From positions 62,001 to 126,000 of the forward strand of contig JAGVSM010000237.1 of NCBI GenBank assembly GCA_022494885.1: a stretch of DNA of 64,000 bases, written 5' to 3'. Below the pieces are notes generated by a model that had not been told where the DNA came from, searched no databases, and saw only the letters and a program-made list of their open reading frames with translations. Positions 1-9,544 of this stretch are shown in pieces; position 1 is the stretch's first letter, and each line of letters begins with the position of its first letter. The translations under genes were made by a program, and so were the position numbers. Source of the DNA: Micrasema longulum. Its lineage: Eukaryota; Arthropoda; Insecta; Trichoptera; Brachycentridae.

Positions 1-224
1 AAATTAAAACTTGGGCGAGAGATAATATAATAATATCTAAACAAGAGCGAGACAAGCTTCCTGTTATGGGTGCCAGCCTCGGAGCATCACATCAGATCGG
101 ACAGCAGTAAGGGGGATCAAGTACTCGAGCACCCGGAATAGTATGCCCGACCTCGATACCAATATAATGAAACTACTGTGAATGTTGTTAACAGAACGCC
201 TTTCGTAGATTTAAAGATACTTAC

Positions 225-781
225 CCTGTCATGAGGGTGAATAATATTTCTGGTTTTGTGCAGATGTACTCCACAGTCGGTGATCTGGTGCCAATTTGTC
301 TGCGTAGTACATTGTTAAAGACTTGAGCTACGTCTTTCTTCCCTTCGAAGTCAATTCTATTCAAATTCTAAATGAAATAAAATCCATTAAAACGATTCCA
401 CATTAAAGACAGTTGACGGTAATAATTTTGTCGAGTGATGAATTCAAGTACCTGAATCAACAAAAGCAGCAAATTTGTATTATACAGCTCTTGAGCCAGT
501 TGGGCAACTATGATGTCAGTTTGTGGCTCGGCTTCTGATGTCCCGTACAGCATATTCTTTATCAAAACCTAAAAGATTTTAATAGTTATTTTATTGCTAT
601 CGGAATAGTGAAAGGAAACATTATATTGTGAAATTTGTAAATCAATACTCACGAGATTTTTGCTGACATCTTCTTGAGCTTTTTCCGCTTTCTTGTCTCC
701 CCTCTCCAAGGCACTAACGGCATCCTTCAGAGATCTTACTAACTCTGAAGGACTTTTTTGAGACTTACCGAAGAGAGGCAT
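225..781 (-). CDS. Cab39: CAB39/Mo25 scaffold protein, 5' exons only (partial)
   Basis: Calcium-binding protein 39 (Mo25) is the armadillo-like helical scaffold that binds STRAD and activates the LKB1 kinase complex and STE20 kinases in the cytoplasm. Three coding exons are seen on the minus strand: 781-653 (43 codons, beginning [11 protein letters not shown]), 568-452 (39 codons, with [12 protein letters not shown] and [10 protein letters not shown]) and 367-225 (47 codons plus 2 nt, with [32 protein letters not shown] and KPEILFTLM). All junctions are GT-AG (donors GTGAGT, GTACTT, GTAAGT) and the frame is kept. The start is the MPLFGKS methionine because vertebrate and fly Mo25 begin the same way; an in-frame ATG 12 codons upstream lies outside the homology. 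About 129 of the usual roughly 340 residues are present. The rest must lie left of base 1; bases 1-218 contain no further homologous exon. Confidence 0.93.
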
Positions 782-1309
782 AGTCTTTAAATTATTTCGA
801 AGGCGAAATTTAGACAATTCAACGCTCTACATATGATTACGTTAGAACAATTTCATTCGTAGGACATTAAATATTACGTGTAGAATAAGATGACGAGCAC
901 GAAATGAATCTCTTGGAAATATTCAACTACTGATAAACGAAAATATGTTCACACAAGAATCGCCAATGACATTTAAACGATTTCAATCCGTTTCGAATGT
1001 TGGCGATAGTGTCTGTCTTCTCACTTCACAAATGTAGACATGAATAATCGTTTACTTATTTATATTTATCTGCCACTTCAAAATAATAGAGTTTTCAGTA
1101 TTTTATTTGAAATACTACTATAAAGAATACCAAGAAACTATCGCCATAACAGACTGGAACAAGTTCAAGGTAAAAATTGATGATAATTTCGTAATCTATG
1201 GAATCATAAGTGACAATATTGCCAATGGATTTTTTTAGTTGCTCCGATGGTACCTACTTACGTATATTAATAATAACGCCCATAGGGCTTTTACTTTGAT
1301 ACAAGCTAT
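782..1309. other. Upstream region of Cab39, nothing recognised
   Basis: AT-rich sequence between the Cab39 start codon and the first repeat block. It should contain the Cab39 5' UTR and promoter, but I see no clear TATA box or further exon. Confidence 0.4.
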
Positions 1310-1535
1310 ACATGCGTGTCTAAAACTTTTTTCCCTGTTAAATAAGCAGGTATTTTTAATTTAACACCATAAAATCAACCTTTGTTTGTATTGGGAAAAA
1401 ACGCGGCGATATTTAAAAATATTTCAATAAGAATTTAAATATAACCTTCCAGTATACGTTCTTTTGTTTTCTATTTAAGAATTTCTTAAAAATAATGCGT
1501 TATGATAATCATAACCTTTTAGTTCATGTTGGTCA
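1310..1535. repeat. Dispersed repeat block, copy 1 (also at 26195-26440)
   Basis: The sequence around AAATAAGCAGGTATTTT, TGTATTGGGAAA, ACGCGG and the run ending ACCTTTTRGTTCA recurs in the same order and orientation at 26195-26440, with many substitutions and small indels. It has no coding potential. It lies just left of a SINE fragment here. Family unknown. Confidence 0.6.
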
Positions 1536-1539
1536 ATTC

Positions 1540-1624
1540 GAAGAACCAATATTTTACATCCACCTTGCCAGGAATCGAACTTAGGACCGCAAGTATAGTA
1601 GCCGTACGCGCCATCCACTCCCTT
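1540..1624 (-). repeat. tRNA-derived SINE, body half, split by an inserted element
   Basis: Read on the minus strand this is a tRNA-like head with a box-B-like motif (GAATCGAAC on the plus strand) and the conserved flank CACCTTGCCAGG. The same SINE type is seen unsplit at 29268-29355. Here it stops at 1624, where a CCCAGATAGC terminus begins, and its missing 5' end (AGGAGGCGGATC on the plus strand) resumes at about 3407. The SINE was therefore present before the 1.78-kb element inserted. Confidence 0.6.
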
Positions 1625-1929
1625 CCCAGATAGCAGTGAAACTTGGTACTAACTTGATTTAAGATTGATGGAAGGTTGAAAAGGATAATTTGACGCGACA
1701 AGTTTTTATCAAAAGTTGCTGGAATATTGTTATGACAAATTTGAAGAGACAAGTTTTGACAAAACTTGCTGGAATGTTGTTATATCAAGAATGGAATTTC
1801 AGAATCCGAAAGTCATATAGTGATGATCAACACATTGCCATATACATAAAAATATGGAGATAATTCCTTTTTTTATTTTTTTTTATTTAAATTGTTATAT
1901 TTAATCCCAGGACTTTTCTACAAGACCGA

Positions 1930-2101
1930 TTTTTTTTGGCACCACAACAGGCTGTGAGGCCCAATTACAGTGTTGAATATCAGCACGGTACGCCCAGCCT
2001 TAAGAAAATCACATTTAATTTTTGTGTTTTCACCAGGAATCGAACCCAGAACCTTCCATGTGTGAGCCAAATGTCTTAACCACTACACCACGAAGGCCGC
2101 T
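1930..2101 (-). repeat. SINE family A (tRNA-derived), nested
   Basis: Reverse-strand copy of the SINE best preserved at 23619-23797. It has a GGCACCACAACAGGC tail, a GAATCGAACCC box-B region and a CCACTACACCACGAAGG box-A region, all read on the plus strand. It is diverged. The same SINE sits at the equivalent place in the second locus (27235-27398), so it belonged to the element before the element was copied. Confidence 0.75.
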
Positions 2102-3084
2102 GAATTAAATTAGTGCATGACAAATATCCAAAAAAGTGGTTAATTCCAACAAACATTCAGATTAGAAATATTATCAAAGTCATAGAAAAATGATATATTT
2201 CGCCGTTTTTGTCCGTGGGTTACATGTCATTTATAATGCGCGGTTCTTTAATTACGCATTTATCATTGGACGTTTTTCCGGTGATTTTAAAACTTTTAAT
2301 ACTGTCGAAGTGTTAATACTCAGTTTAAAGGATAAACTATTGATATGCCACTGAGGAAAAAACATTAAAAATGAGTTTTTGTTGCACTGTCACTCGACAA
2401 AACCGTCTTGTCAAGAGCTCTTTAAAAGTAAGTATGATATTAATATCTCATCCACTGCATAATGCTTGCAATAGTTTAAACTAATTAATTATTAAATATC
2501 ACAAACATTATACTATTATTGAATTGAATTGAATTGATTGAATTATGTTTTACTTACAGAACGAAAAGGCTGTTGATAATATATCGATATAATAAACCAA
2601 TACTTTAACCCGAGAGGCTCTTATACTTCACAAAAGTTAACAGATGGAAGAGTTGAGGAAATGAAGATGTTTAAACATAGGCAGAACGCTTAATGTTACA
2701 CAGTTTGTAAAGTGGCCACTTCAACCAGCCAATGACAGTACCTAAGCCCAGTAAATACCTAGACTTCCATATTTCTTTCCCAAAATGTTTTACTTTTGTC
2801 AAACAAATTTCGATTTGAATATCAAATACTTTTTACTACGAGAAATCCCGCTAGTCGAAAAGCTAGTAAGTCATAAAACAGTTTTATTTATTTGTTTCAG
2901 AGTTGAGAGACAAAAGAATGCACCGGACTCTGAACTCCAGTCAATTGACATGAATTATTTGTTATCACATCATCTGGCATCACATCATCTGACTTTCTTG
3001 GCAAAAATAGCCCGTAATTTTTATTATTTATTCAAAATAAATATACTGAGTGATAATAACAAGATATTTTATTTAATATTAAAA

Positions 3085-3276
3085 TTTTTAAGAAGCCTCG
3101 TTTTTTTTTTTGGTTTGTGTTTTTTTGTTTTTTCTTGTTTTTTTGTTTTTTTTATTTATTTTTTTTGTTTTTTTTAATCATTTTTTTTTGTTTGTTTTTT
3201 TTGCTAAATAAATCCAAACTTGCATGATATTTGTTTTTTTTTGTAAAAAACAAACATCATGCAAGTTTTTTGGATG
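3085..3276. repeat. T-rich low-complexity tract plus long hairpin
   Basis: Bases 3099-3205 are mostly T with scattered G. From 3208 to 3276 the sequence folds back on itself: ATCCAAACTTGCATGAT on one arm and ATCATGCAAG followed by T-rich GGAT on the other, with a T/A-rich centre. It lies near the right end of the TIR element and may be part of its subterminal structure. Confidence 0.55.
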
Positions 3277-3425
3277 GTAATTAGGAAGTTTGCTTTAAAC
3301 TTGCCTCAAGTTTACAGAGTTGCAATCTCAAATTTGGGTCAAACTTGAACTCTTGATACTTCAAACTTGATACAAGTTTGAGGCAAGTTTAAATTGCTAT
3401 CTGGGTTAGGAGGCGGATCATTTCT

Positions 3426-4034
3426 AAATTATTAATTATTGATTCCTTTTCTAATCTTCGAAGTTATAAATTAGTTTTAAACGTATTTAATATTATATAC
3501 ATTATAGTCTTAGTTTATTATAATTTAGTTTTATAAGAAATAATATACAGAACATAATGTTTTAGTTTTCAATATGACGAAGTATTCATAAGTTAGTGTT
3601 GATAAGAGCCAGCGAATCAAAGTGATAAGTGAGAGGGAGAAGGAGAGAGATCCTTACTTGGGAGTTATAAAACCACCCCGGAAAGTCAAAACAAGATAGC
3701 CGGTTGAGAGTCAGGAAGGACAGTCGGTCGAGAGTTGGGAAGAAGAGTCGGGACGGAGTCGTAATGCAGCCGAAGCGCTGTCGGGAAAATGAGTCTGGCC
3801 TGACCATGGCCGACCAGTCTTCCAGCTGTTTGTCGTCGTCACCAACGCCACGGGACTGAATCCCGAGAGCCGCCAAAGCTTTATCCATGGCAGATCTCCG
3901 ACAGGACATCGCCCAGTTTGTGATCATCCGAGCACAGCATTCGGACCACCATCTGCCATCTCTTCACATAAGTGAAACCACCGGTAACATTGTGTAAATA
4001 TTAAGATATAGGTAGGTAAGTGAAGAGTGACAAT
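3426..4034. repeat. LTR-like repeat with TATA box, copy 1
   Basis: A roughly 0.6-kb unit shared in the same orientation with 29356-30099. Shared signatures include a GTTATAAAACCACC promoter-like TATA motif, GGGACTGAATCCCGAGAGCC, ATCCATGGCA and a common end AAGTGAAGAGTGACAATT. Both copies follow the 5' end of the same SINE. The internal TATA box and the length suggest a solo LTR, but TG...CA ends and a target duplication were not established. Reading frames here differ between the two copies and look spurious. Confidence 0.45.
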
Positions 4035-5130
4035 TAGGGGAGACCGGGGACAGTTGAAACAATTTGACTTTAACTGCATGTAGTCGATTATCATCAGTAT
4101 TTAAAGATAACATGTTTATACCACTTGAAGGATTATACATCTGGTTCCTTAACAAAATTTACTCAGTGGCTATATCTCCATAAGTTAAGCTAGAGTAACC
4201 ACATTAAGAAGATGGGAAAGTTCGTTTCAATTGACCCCACACTATTAAATAATTGTTAACTAACCGTTAACATATGATAAAATCTACACAGTCCAAATGT
4301 GATACTAACCCGGAATTGAATATAATGGAAGTAATAAGAAGTATTCAGTCTCATACAAAAGTGATTCTTTCAACCATAACAATGTTTCAACCAGCACAAC
4401 GTCCAAGTGAATATATACATAAAAAAAGGATTTTCAACAAAAACAATATTTATAAAATTTTAAATCCCTAATGTTGAAACCATTTTTTTTTAAATTCGGT
4501 TCTTCGGTTTCTCTAATTATGTTTTTTTTTTCCGGAGTATTAGTATAAATAGTCGATTTCATTTTTTTAGTTCTTCTTGCATTCGTTTTCCTAGGTGGCG
4601 TTTTGGAGAATGGTCTTATGCATTCAGGCAATAATTTATTTATTAAAGGCACGTTGATATTGTGATTATTGGCGTCGGAAATCTCCAGACAAAGATTTGA
4701 GAGAAAATACTGTAGGTTCTGCAGTAGAAATGGGCTGTAGAGATTCTTAACCTTTTGAGATTCTTTGAGTACACAGCGTTACTGTTGGCAGCACAATCAC
4801 GGATTTTGCCAAAGTAGACCCAACTGCTACTGCCAGAGAACTTGGCTGCAAAGTCTTTGAATCTTGTGCCACTATTTCATCGTCACCACTTCAAAAAGCA
4901 CTTGGATTTGGTCTGTCTGTGACATACAAAGATGCGAAATTCGACTCCTTGAATATATTTATATCAAATGGATATATTCCCGAACATCTGATCCCGGCTT
5001 TTCTCTATTATTTCTTATTTACTCTAATGTTTTTATTTAAATTATTATCTCAAATTGCACTATTAGAAATACTGGGGGACGTTTGAAACACCGGGACAAT
5101 TGAAACGTTTCAATCGTTCCCAGGCAAGTT
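4035..5130 (-). mobile_element. Decayed pogo/fot1-type DNA transposon fragment
   Basis: A minus-strand frame at 4434-4652 encodes a segment (IRPFSKTPPRKTNARRTKK and then TNTPEKKNIIRE) resembling the C-terminal tail of pogo-family DDE transposases, which typically reads PKxxPRK...TDTPEK. Both edges carry related GA-rich motifs (GGGGAGACCGGGGACAGTTG near 4035; GGGGGACGTTTGAAACACCG near 5073). They may be degraded ends, but I could not align them as clear inverted repeats. The catalytic domain is not intact. Confidence 0.45.
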
Positions 5131-5384
5131 GTTTCAAACCATCATTTCAGTCCATGCGACGTTATCTACTTTAAGGTCAAAAATATGTATTTTAAATCAG
5201 AAATTATGAGATTCAAATGTATTAGAAATACTATTTAATAACTAAATAAAGCAATACAACAAACATTTAAATCAAAACACAACCGACAAGGTTAATTTGG
5301 AAAATTAGAAGCTAATAAATAAACACATTTGAGCGCAAAATTCAATTAATCCTCCTAGACACGACTGTATTTGTACTGTACAAG

Positions 5385-6440
5385 TCACAGTTTGGACTTT
5401 ATTCCACGATCCTGAAGCATCCGATTGATCATATATGATACTACCTCTCGTGTGAGTTCTTTATTACCTATCACCGATGGGATGTCGCATAGATCTTCAC
5501 CCAGGCTTCTGCATCGCGCCTTTAGCTGTTGTCTTTGAAAACTGAAAAAGGGGCAATACATCAACAGGTGAGGGACATCTTGAGGAGTTTCATCGTCGCA
5601 TGGGCAGCTGTTGATCTCAGAGAGCTTGAAGTGATGCAGGTAGCTCATGAACCCACCATGACCCGTAATCATCTGGGTGAGCTCGTAGCCAGCATTCTGC
5701 ATTTTTCTGAAATCATAGGCATGAAAAATGGTAGGGAAAAGTATTTTAGTTACACTTCTAGTTCTCTCACTCAAATAAGGATCGTTCCAGAGTTGAAGGG
5801 TCCTGCTTCTTATTTTCCTTTTGGCAAAACTGAGCGGAAAGTCGGTGAAATCGGGGGCTGTTTTCTTAAGCGTAGCCTCCCGAGCCTTTTCGTCAGCCTT
5901 TTCGTTGCCAAGGATTCCGCAGTGTCCTCGTATCGTCCTGGTGTCTGCATCGTAGCTTCTGGATGACTGTTCTTATGTCCATTACAATAGGGTTAACCAA
6001 TTTCGGTTAATTATTGCATGGACTCCAGATTTGCAATCGTTATTTTCTTCCATCTGTTTGTTGGCTTTTTCAAAACATTATATCAGGGCTTCTCTGATCG
6101 AAATGGTTCCGCCTGAAACACGAAGCAGAAATCGCCGAGTTTCAACTTTCTCGATGGTAGCTTTCTGACGCCATCATAAGGTACAAAAGCTGCACCCACT
6201 TTGCCGTCCAAGAGACTACCATCTGTGTAGATCCTCAACTTTTCCTGTGCCGTCCAAGGCAGAACCTGATCATCGTAACCGTGATCTATCGGATAGGGCT
6301 CCGCCGGATGAGGAAGTGAGAAATAGTCTCCCACTCCCTGGTAAAATCTGTCCTGCGGCAAGTCTTGCAAGGTGAGGCTTCTCTTCACCTCATATGCTTC
6401 TGCAAGTTCCCTGCGGGGGCGAAGGAGCCTATGAAGCAAG
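5385..6440 (-). mobile_element. Non-LTR retrotransposon 3' fragment (RNase H and C-terminal domain), broken
   Basis: Minus strand, 5'-truncated. The frame at 6439-6083 includes RIYTDGSLLDGKVGAAFVPY, the first catalytic strand of a LINE RNase H domain. A second frame at 5774-5385 includes ELTQMITGHGGFMSYLHHF and NSCPCDDETPQDVPHLLMYC, the tail typical of R1- and I-type LINEs where a GHG motif precedes a C..C..H..C cluster. Stop codons and frameshifts separate the two, so it is a pseudogene. No reverse transcriptase part remains. Confidence 0.8.
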
Positions 6441-6492
6441 TGAGGCTGAGTCTCACTAAGAAATCATTGCTCTTCACCAGTACCTAATATGT

Positions 6493-6538
6493 ATTTTAAT
6501 TCGCATTATATCAACACTTATATAATGCGAATTAAAAT
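6493..6538. repeat. Perfect 18-bp hairpin
   Basis: Arms ATTTTAATTCGCATTATA (6493-6510) and its exact reverse complement (6521-6538) flank a 10-nt loop. The hairpin is followed directly by an AATAAA-like motif, so it could mark a transcript end, but no gene nearby requires it. Confidence 0.7.
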
Positions 6539-6562
6539 AAAGAATTTTTATAAATAAAACAA

Positions 6563-6662
6563 TTATTTTATTGGTTGGTTTGAAGAAATTGCCATCTGGC
6601 AATAAGCCCGCCAATGTACAAATAACATCATGTACAAAAAGTTAAATAAATAAATATAAAAA
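6563..6662 (+). mobile_element. LINE 3' end remnant (poly-AAATA tail)
   Basis: The motif TTATTGGTTGGTTTGAAGAA, then GCCATCTGGCAATAAGCCCG and GTACAAATAACATC, ends in AAATAAATAAATATAAAAAA. This looks like the 3' UTR and tail of a LINE common in Lepidoptera. A shorter relative is at 45838-45925. No coding part is attached. Confidence 0.55.
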
Positions 6663-6987
6663 AACTAGCAACCAATATAAAAATGCCTACAAACATGGTC
6701 CGTACTGCGTCATTTACTGTAGGTTTACGCATAGTATACTTAAAGTGTGTTTAAAAATGTGCTAAGTACCGCAAAGTAAAAACATAATTATTTTAATTAA
6801 TGCTATGGTCGAGTTTTGCTTGAAAATAACGAACATCGGATAAAATAACACGAAATACGTAATTACAGTTTTTGAAACGAGCTAAATACATCTTTACTGC
6901 TACTTCATAAGGCTTAATTTCGAATACGCGAGATGACACATACGTAAACATGAGGTCGACTGACCCGATGTTTCCGAGAGCTGGACT

Positions 6988-7135
6988 ATTATATCCGTAT
7001 GCAGAGACAAAACTTAAGTTGAGGAAAGTACATTCTATTGTCGTCACTTCCGGGTTATTCTTTGCATATGAGATTAGAATGTACTTTCTTCACGTTGAGT
7101 TTTGTCTCTGTATACGGATATTAGTATAATTATTA
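6988..7135. repeat. Foldback sequence with ~57-bp inverted arms
   Basis: The left arm around ATATCCGTATGCAGAGACAA and AGTACATTCTA is the reverse complement of the right arm TAGAATGTACTTTCTTCACG and TTTTGTCTCTGTATACGG, with several mismatches, around a spacer of about 25 bp. It looks like a small MITE. The open frame across the left arm (6793-7047) is probably chance. Confidence 0.6.
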
Positions 7136-7494
7136 CTAAATGACGTCAAATTTGTCATAGTGTGAGTAAGTTTTGCAAGTCACACATTTAAACAAGAAAA
7201 TTCGAACTGAAGACAAATATTTTTGCGCCTCACGTCTATAGGTATCCCGTGGCATTGCACCGTGTAGGGAATAGCACCGGACAACAATCAGTCGCGACAG
7301 TCGCTAGCCCTTGAACGTCCCATGCTTCTAATAAATCTCGACAAAAACTCGCTTTGTTTATAAATATTTTGAACAGGAATTGGTAGGTCGTATCAGTTTT
7401 CATAAAATCATTTACCGCCGGGTAACTCAAGAATGGTAAAGAATGGTAAAACAAGTGTATATGGCGAAAATGAACGGTAACGTGAGACGAGAAT

Positions 7495-7705
7495 GACCAA
7501 GGAAGACGTGACATGATCAGATAAATCAAAATCTTAAGTCTGGTAATGTCAAAAGCAGACAGAACCGAAGGGAACGTATGACAAGATGTATGAATGCGAA
7601 AGAAGCTAGGAATGTATGCCAGGATAGACGTGTGTGGCGGTCCATTATTTCTGCCTACCCCTTCGGAGAAATGGCGTGATGGTAGTAGTAGTAGCTGGGT
7701 AACTC
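7495..7705 (+). mobile_element. RTE-like LINE 3' tail
   Basis: Shares GGAAGACGTGRCATGATCAG, GTCAAAAGCAG, CAGAACCGAAGGG, ATGACAAGATGTATGAATG, AAGAAGCTA and TGGCGTGATGGTAGTAGTAG-type sequence with 16640-17150, and more distantly with 33590-33955. Coding sense is broken. Only the C-terminal end and the 3' tail are present. Confidence 0.65.
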
Positions 7706-7966
7706 AAAGTTTAAAGCTTAAATGTAACAATTTGCCCCAATTTATAGTCATTACTTGGTTAGTTTTATTTATACTCACGGTTGTCAAAATCCAATAAAAA
7801 AAATATTTACATAAATTTTAGCTGTCAATTGACGCAAATTGACGTTTAGCGCGGGTCGTCGTACTTAATAATTTTAAACATTTTCATTATTTCTCCGAAT
7901 CTGTTATTTTCATTAGTTAAAATTTTAGTTTTATAAAAATTGATCTACTTTTGAACAATTTTGGCA

Positions 7967-9544
7967 ATGAATTCATGTGCAGTGGCAGCCGCTGCTAAGG
8001 ACAATGACGGTGATGATAGATGGATCAGCATAGTAAGACCGCTGTGGTATTATTTCTTAGAACGTTTTTTTATTTGCCGTGCTATTAAATATTAATATCG
8101 AACCAACTTATTTTTAGCATAATCGGTTTCTCTCGGACGCACGAGATAAAGATCCTGAAGTGCTTTTTTTGGGAGATTCAATACTGCAGTTCCTAGAGCA
8201 TACGGAAATATGGAATCAATGGTTCGCACCATTACATTCTTTAAACTTTAGCATTCACAGCGATCAAACTCAAAATGTTCTTTGGAGAATCGTTAATGGA
8301 GAGTTGGATAATGTCCATCCAAAGGTACTTACATATTTTATGTACTTAATTGATTTTATAATGACTAACAAATAACTTAACAATGAATGCATCCTTAATT
8401 ACGAAAATTTATCGTAGTATGGGTAATTCTTTCACATTTATTAGTTGTATAATCGCAGCATATGTATTTAGTAATGTAAAGCTAGACGAAATCATTCTGA
8501 TACTTGGAGATTTCCTAGATTTTAATCTGACTCTATCCTAGTTTATTATTCCAAAATATGGCTGCCCAAATGATGCACTTGCTCTGGCTTTACAGATCTG
8601 ATATATCATCTCTAATTCCAGGTTATTGTGCTCCATGTTGGCACAAATAATATTGATTTTTCCGCAACCGAAATCGTTGAAGGTGTAATGGAAATAGTGC
8701 AAACAATTAGGCAAAAACACCCAAATGTCTATATTATCATTCCTGTAAGTATATTTTTCTTCATCTGTTTGTAGACGTTACTGAGTTAGTAGATTCTTAA
8801 TTATCCGTACTCGCATTTACCCTTCAAATCCAAGTGACTATTCATTTCAACTGTAATGGTAAAACACTTGAAAAATGATTAGTAATTAAATTAAATTAAT
8901 AATCTAGCAATTTTTATAAACTTCATAGGGTCTAAAATCTCGAATTATATATAAAAAACTAAAAATACTATTGCTTAGTTGCAGTTTGTTATTGGATATT
9001 ATAATATTATTCAGTGTTATCACATAAATTTAAAGGAATTAACCATAATAGAAATTTCACAATTCTTGTCTTACTCGGTTTTGACTAATGGGGATAGCAA
9101 AACAAGAATTTTCAATTTATGATTGTGTTATTTTAATTTATATTCATATATGTAAAAGTAGTGTCTGCTAATATTTTTAAACTGATTGGGTTTAGGGATT
9201 ATTATATTCTCTCTAAATTTATTTTTAGCCCTATAAAATTTTAATGAATTTATTATTTTTAGAGTTTGCTTCCTAGAGGACAACATCCGAATAAACTTAG
9301 AGATAAGAATAATAAAGTGAATGAACATTTAAAAGAAAGGGTTTCAAGCATGTATAGAGTGGAAGTTGTATCCATTGACAAAGGATTTGTCCAACCGGAT
9401 GGCACCATTAGTCATTACGACATGCATGATTATTTACTTCTAACTAATGCCGGATGTCGAAAAGCATTTGAGCCTCTTTATGAAATACTTACCCAAATTT
9501 TATCCGAAGGAGAAATTGAAAAAGATCTTACTCCATCGGAATGA
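7967..9544 (+). CDS. Paf-AHalpha: PAF acetylhydrolase Ib alpha-subunit homologue, probable pseudoenzyme
   Basis: SGNH-fold protein of the PAFAH1B2/3 family, which in animals binds the dynein regulator LIS1. Four exons: 7967-8032, 8118-8324, 8622-8744 and 9263-9544, all GT-AG and phase 0, giving 225 residues, close to the family's roughly 230. Family landmarks: FLGDSILQ with the nucleophile-position Ser43, FAPLHSLNF, NVLWRI.NGEL, HVGTNN with Asn100, SLLPRGQ..NKLR.KN, and KGFVQPDGTISHYDMHDYLL. The catalytic His expected three residues after Asp188 is Leu191 (DYLL instead of DFLH). The oxyanion-loop glycines of block II (GIGGD) are replaced by SIHSD. The fly orthologue is also known to lack catalytic residues, so loss of esterase activity with retained LIS1 binding is the likely state. 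The start ATG is the first in frame and matches the insect N-terminus with its D..GD.RW motif. Confidence 0.94.

Larger units (their letters stand above)
1625..3405. mobile_element. 1.78-kb terminal-inverted-repeat element inserted in a SINE
   Basis: The left end reads CCCAGATAGCAGTGAAACTT and the right end, read inward on the minus strand, CCCAGATAGCAATTTAAACT. These are imperfect inverted termini sharing the first 11 bases. The outer flanks are two halves of one SINE, which supports insertion. The left 480 bp recurs at 26898-27401 in the same orientation, and the right 770 bp recurs inverted at 27402-28125. No intact transposase is visible. An open frame at 2785-3177 runs into a T-rich low-complexity tract and is not a recognisable protein. 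A nested SINE lies at 1930-2101. The superfamily is unknown: the termini are not typical of mariner, piggyBac or hAT, and the target duplication is unclear. Confidence 0.6.

Noticed and set aside
2371..2430. Possible start exon MSFCCTVTRQNRLVKSSLK followed by GTAAGT
   Set aside because: It lies inside the 1.78-kb repeat element, has no recognisable family, and no partner exon could be joined convincingly.
2785..3177. 130-codon plus-strand frame
   Set aside because: Shared repeat sequence that runs into a poly-T tract giving only F/V/C residues; not conserved as a frame in the inverted copy.
3586..3927. 113-codon minus-strand frame in the LTR-like repeat
   Set aside because: The paralogous unit at 29356-30099 does not keep the same frame, so it is not a shared protein.
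7594..7797. 67-codon plus-strand frame
   Set aside because: Covers the 3' tail of an RTE-like element and its untranslated end, which recurs at 17040-17150 without the frame.
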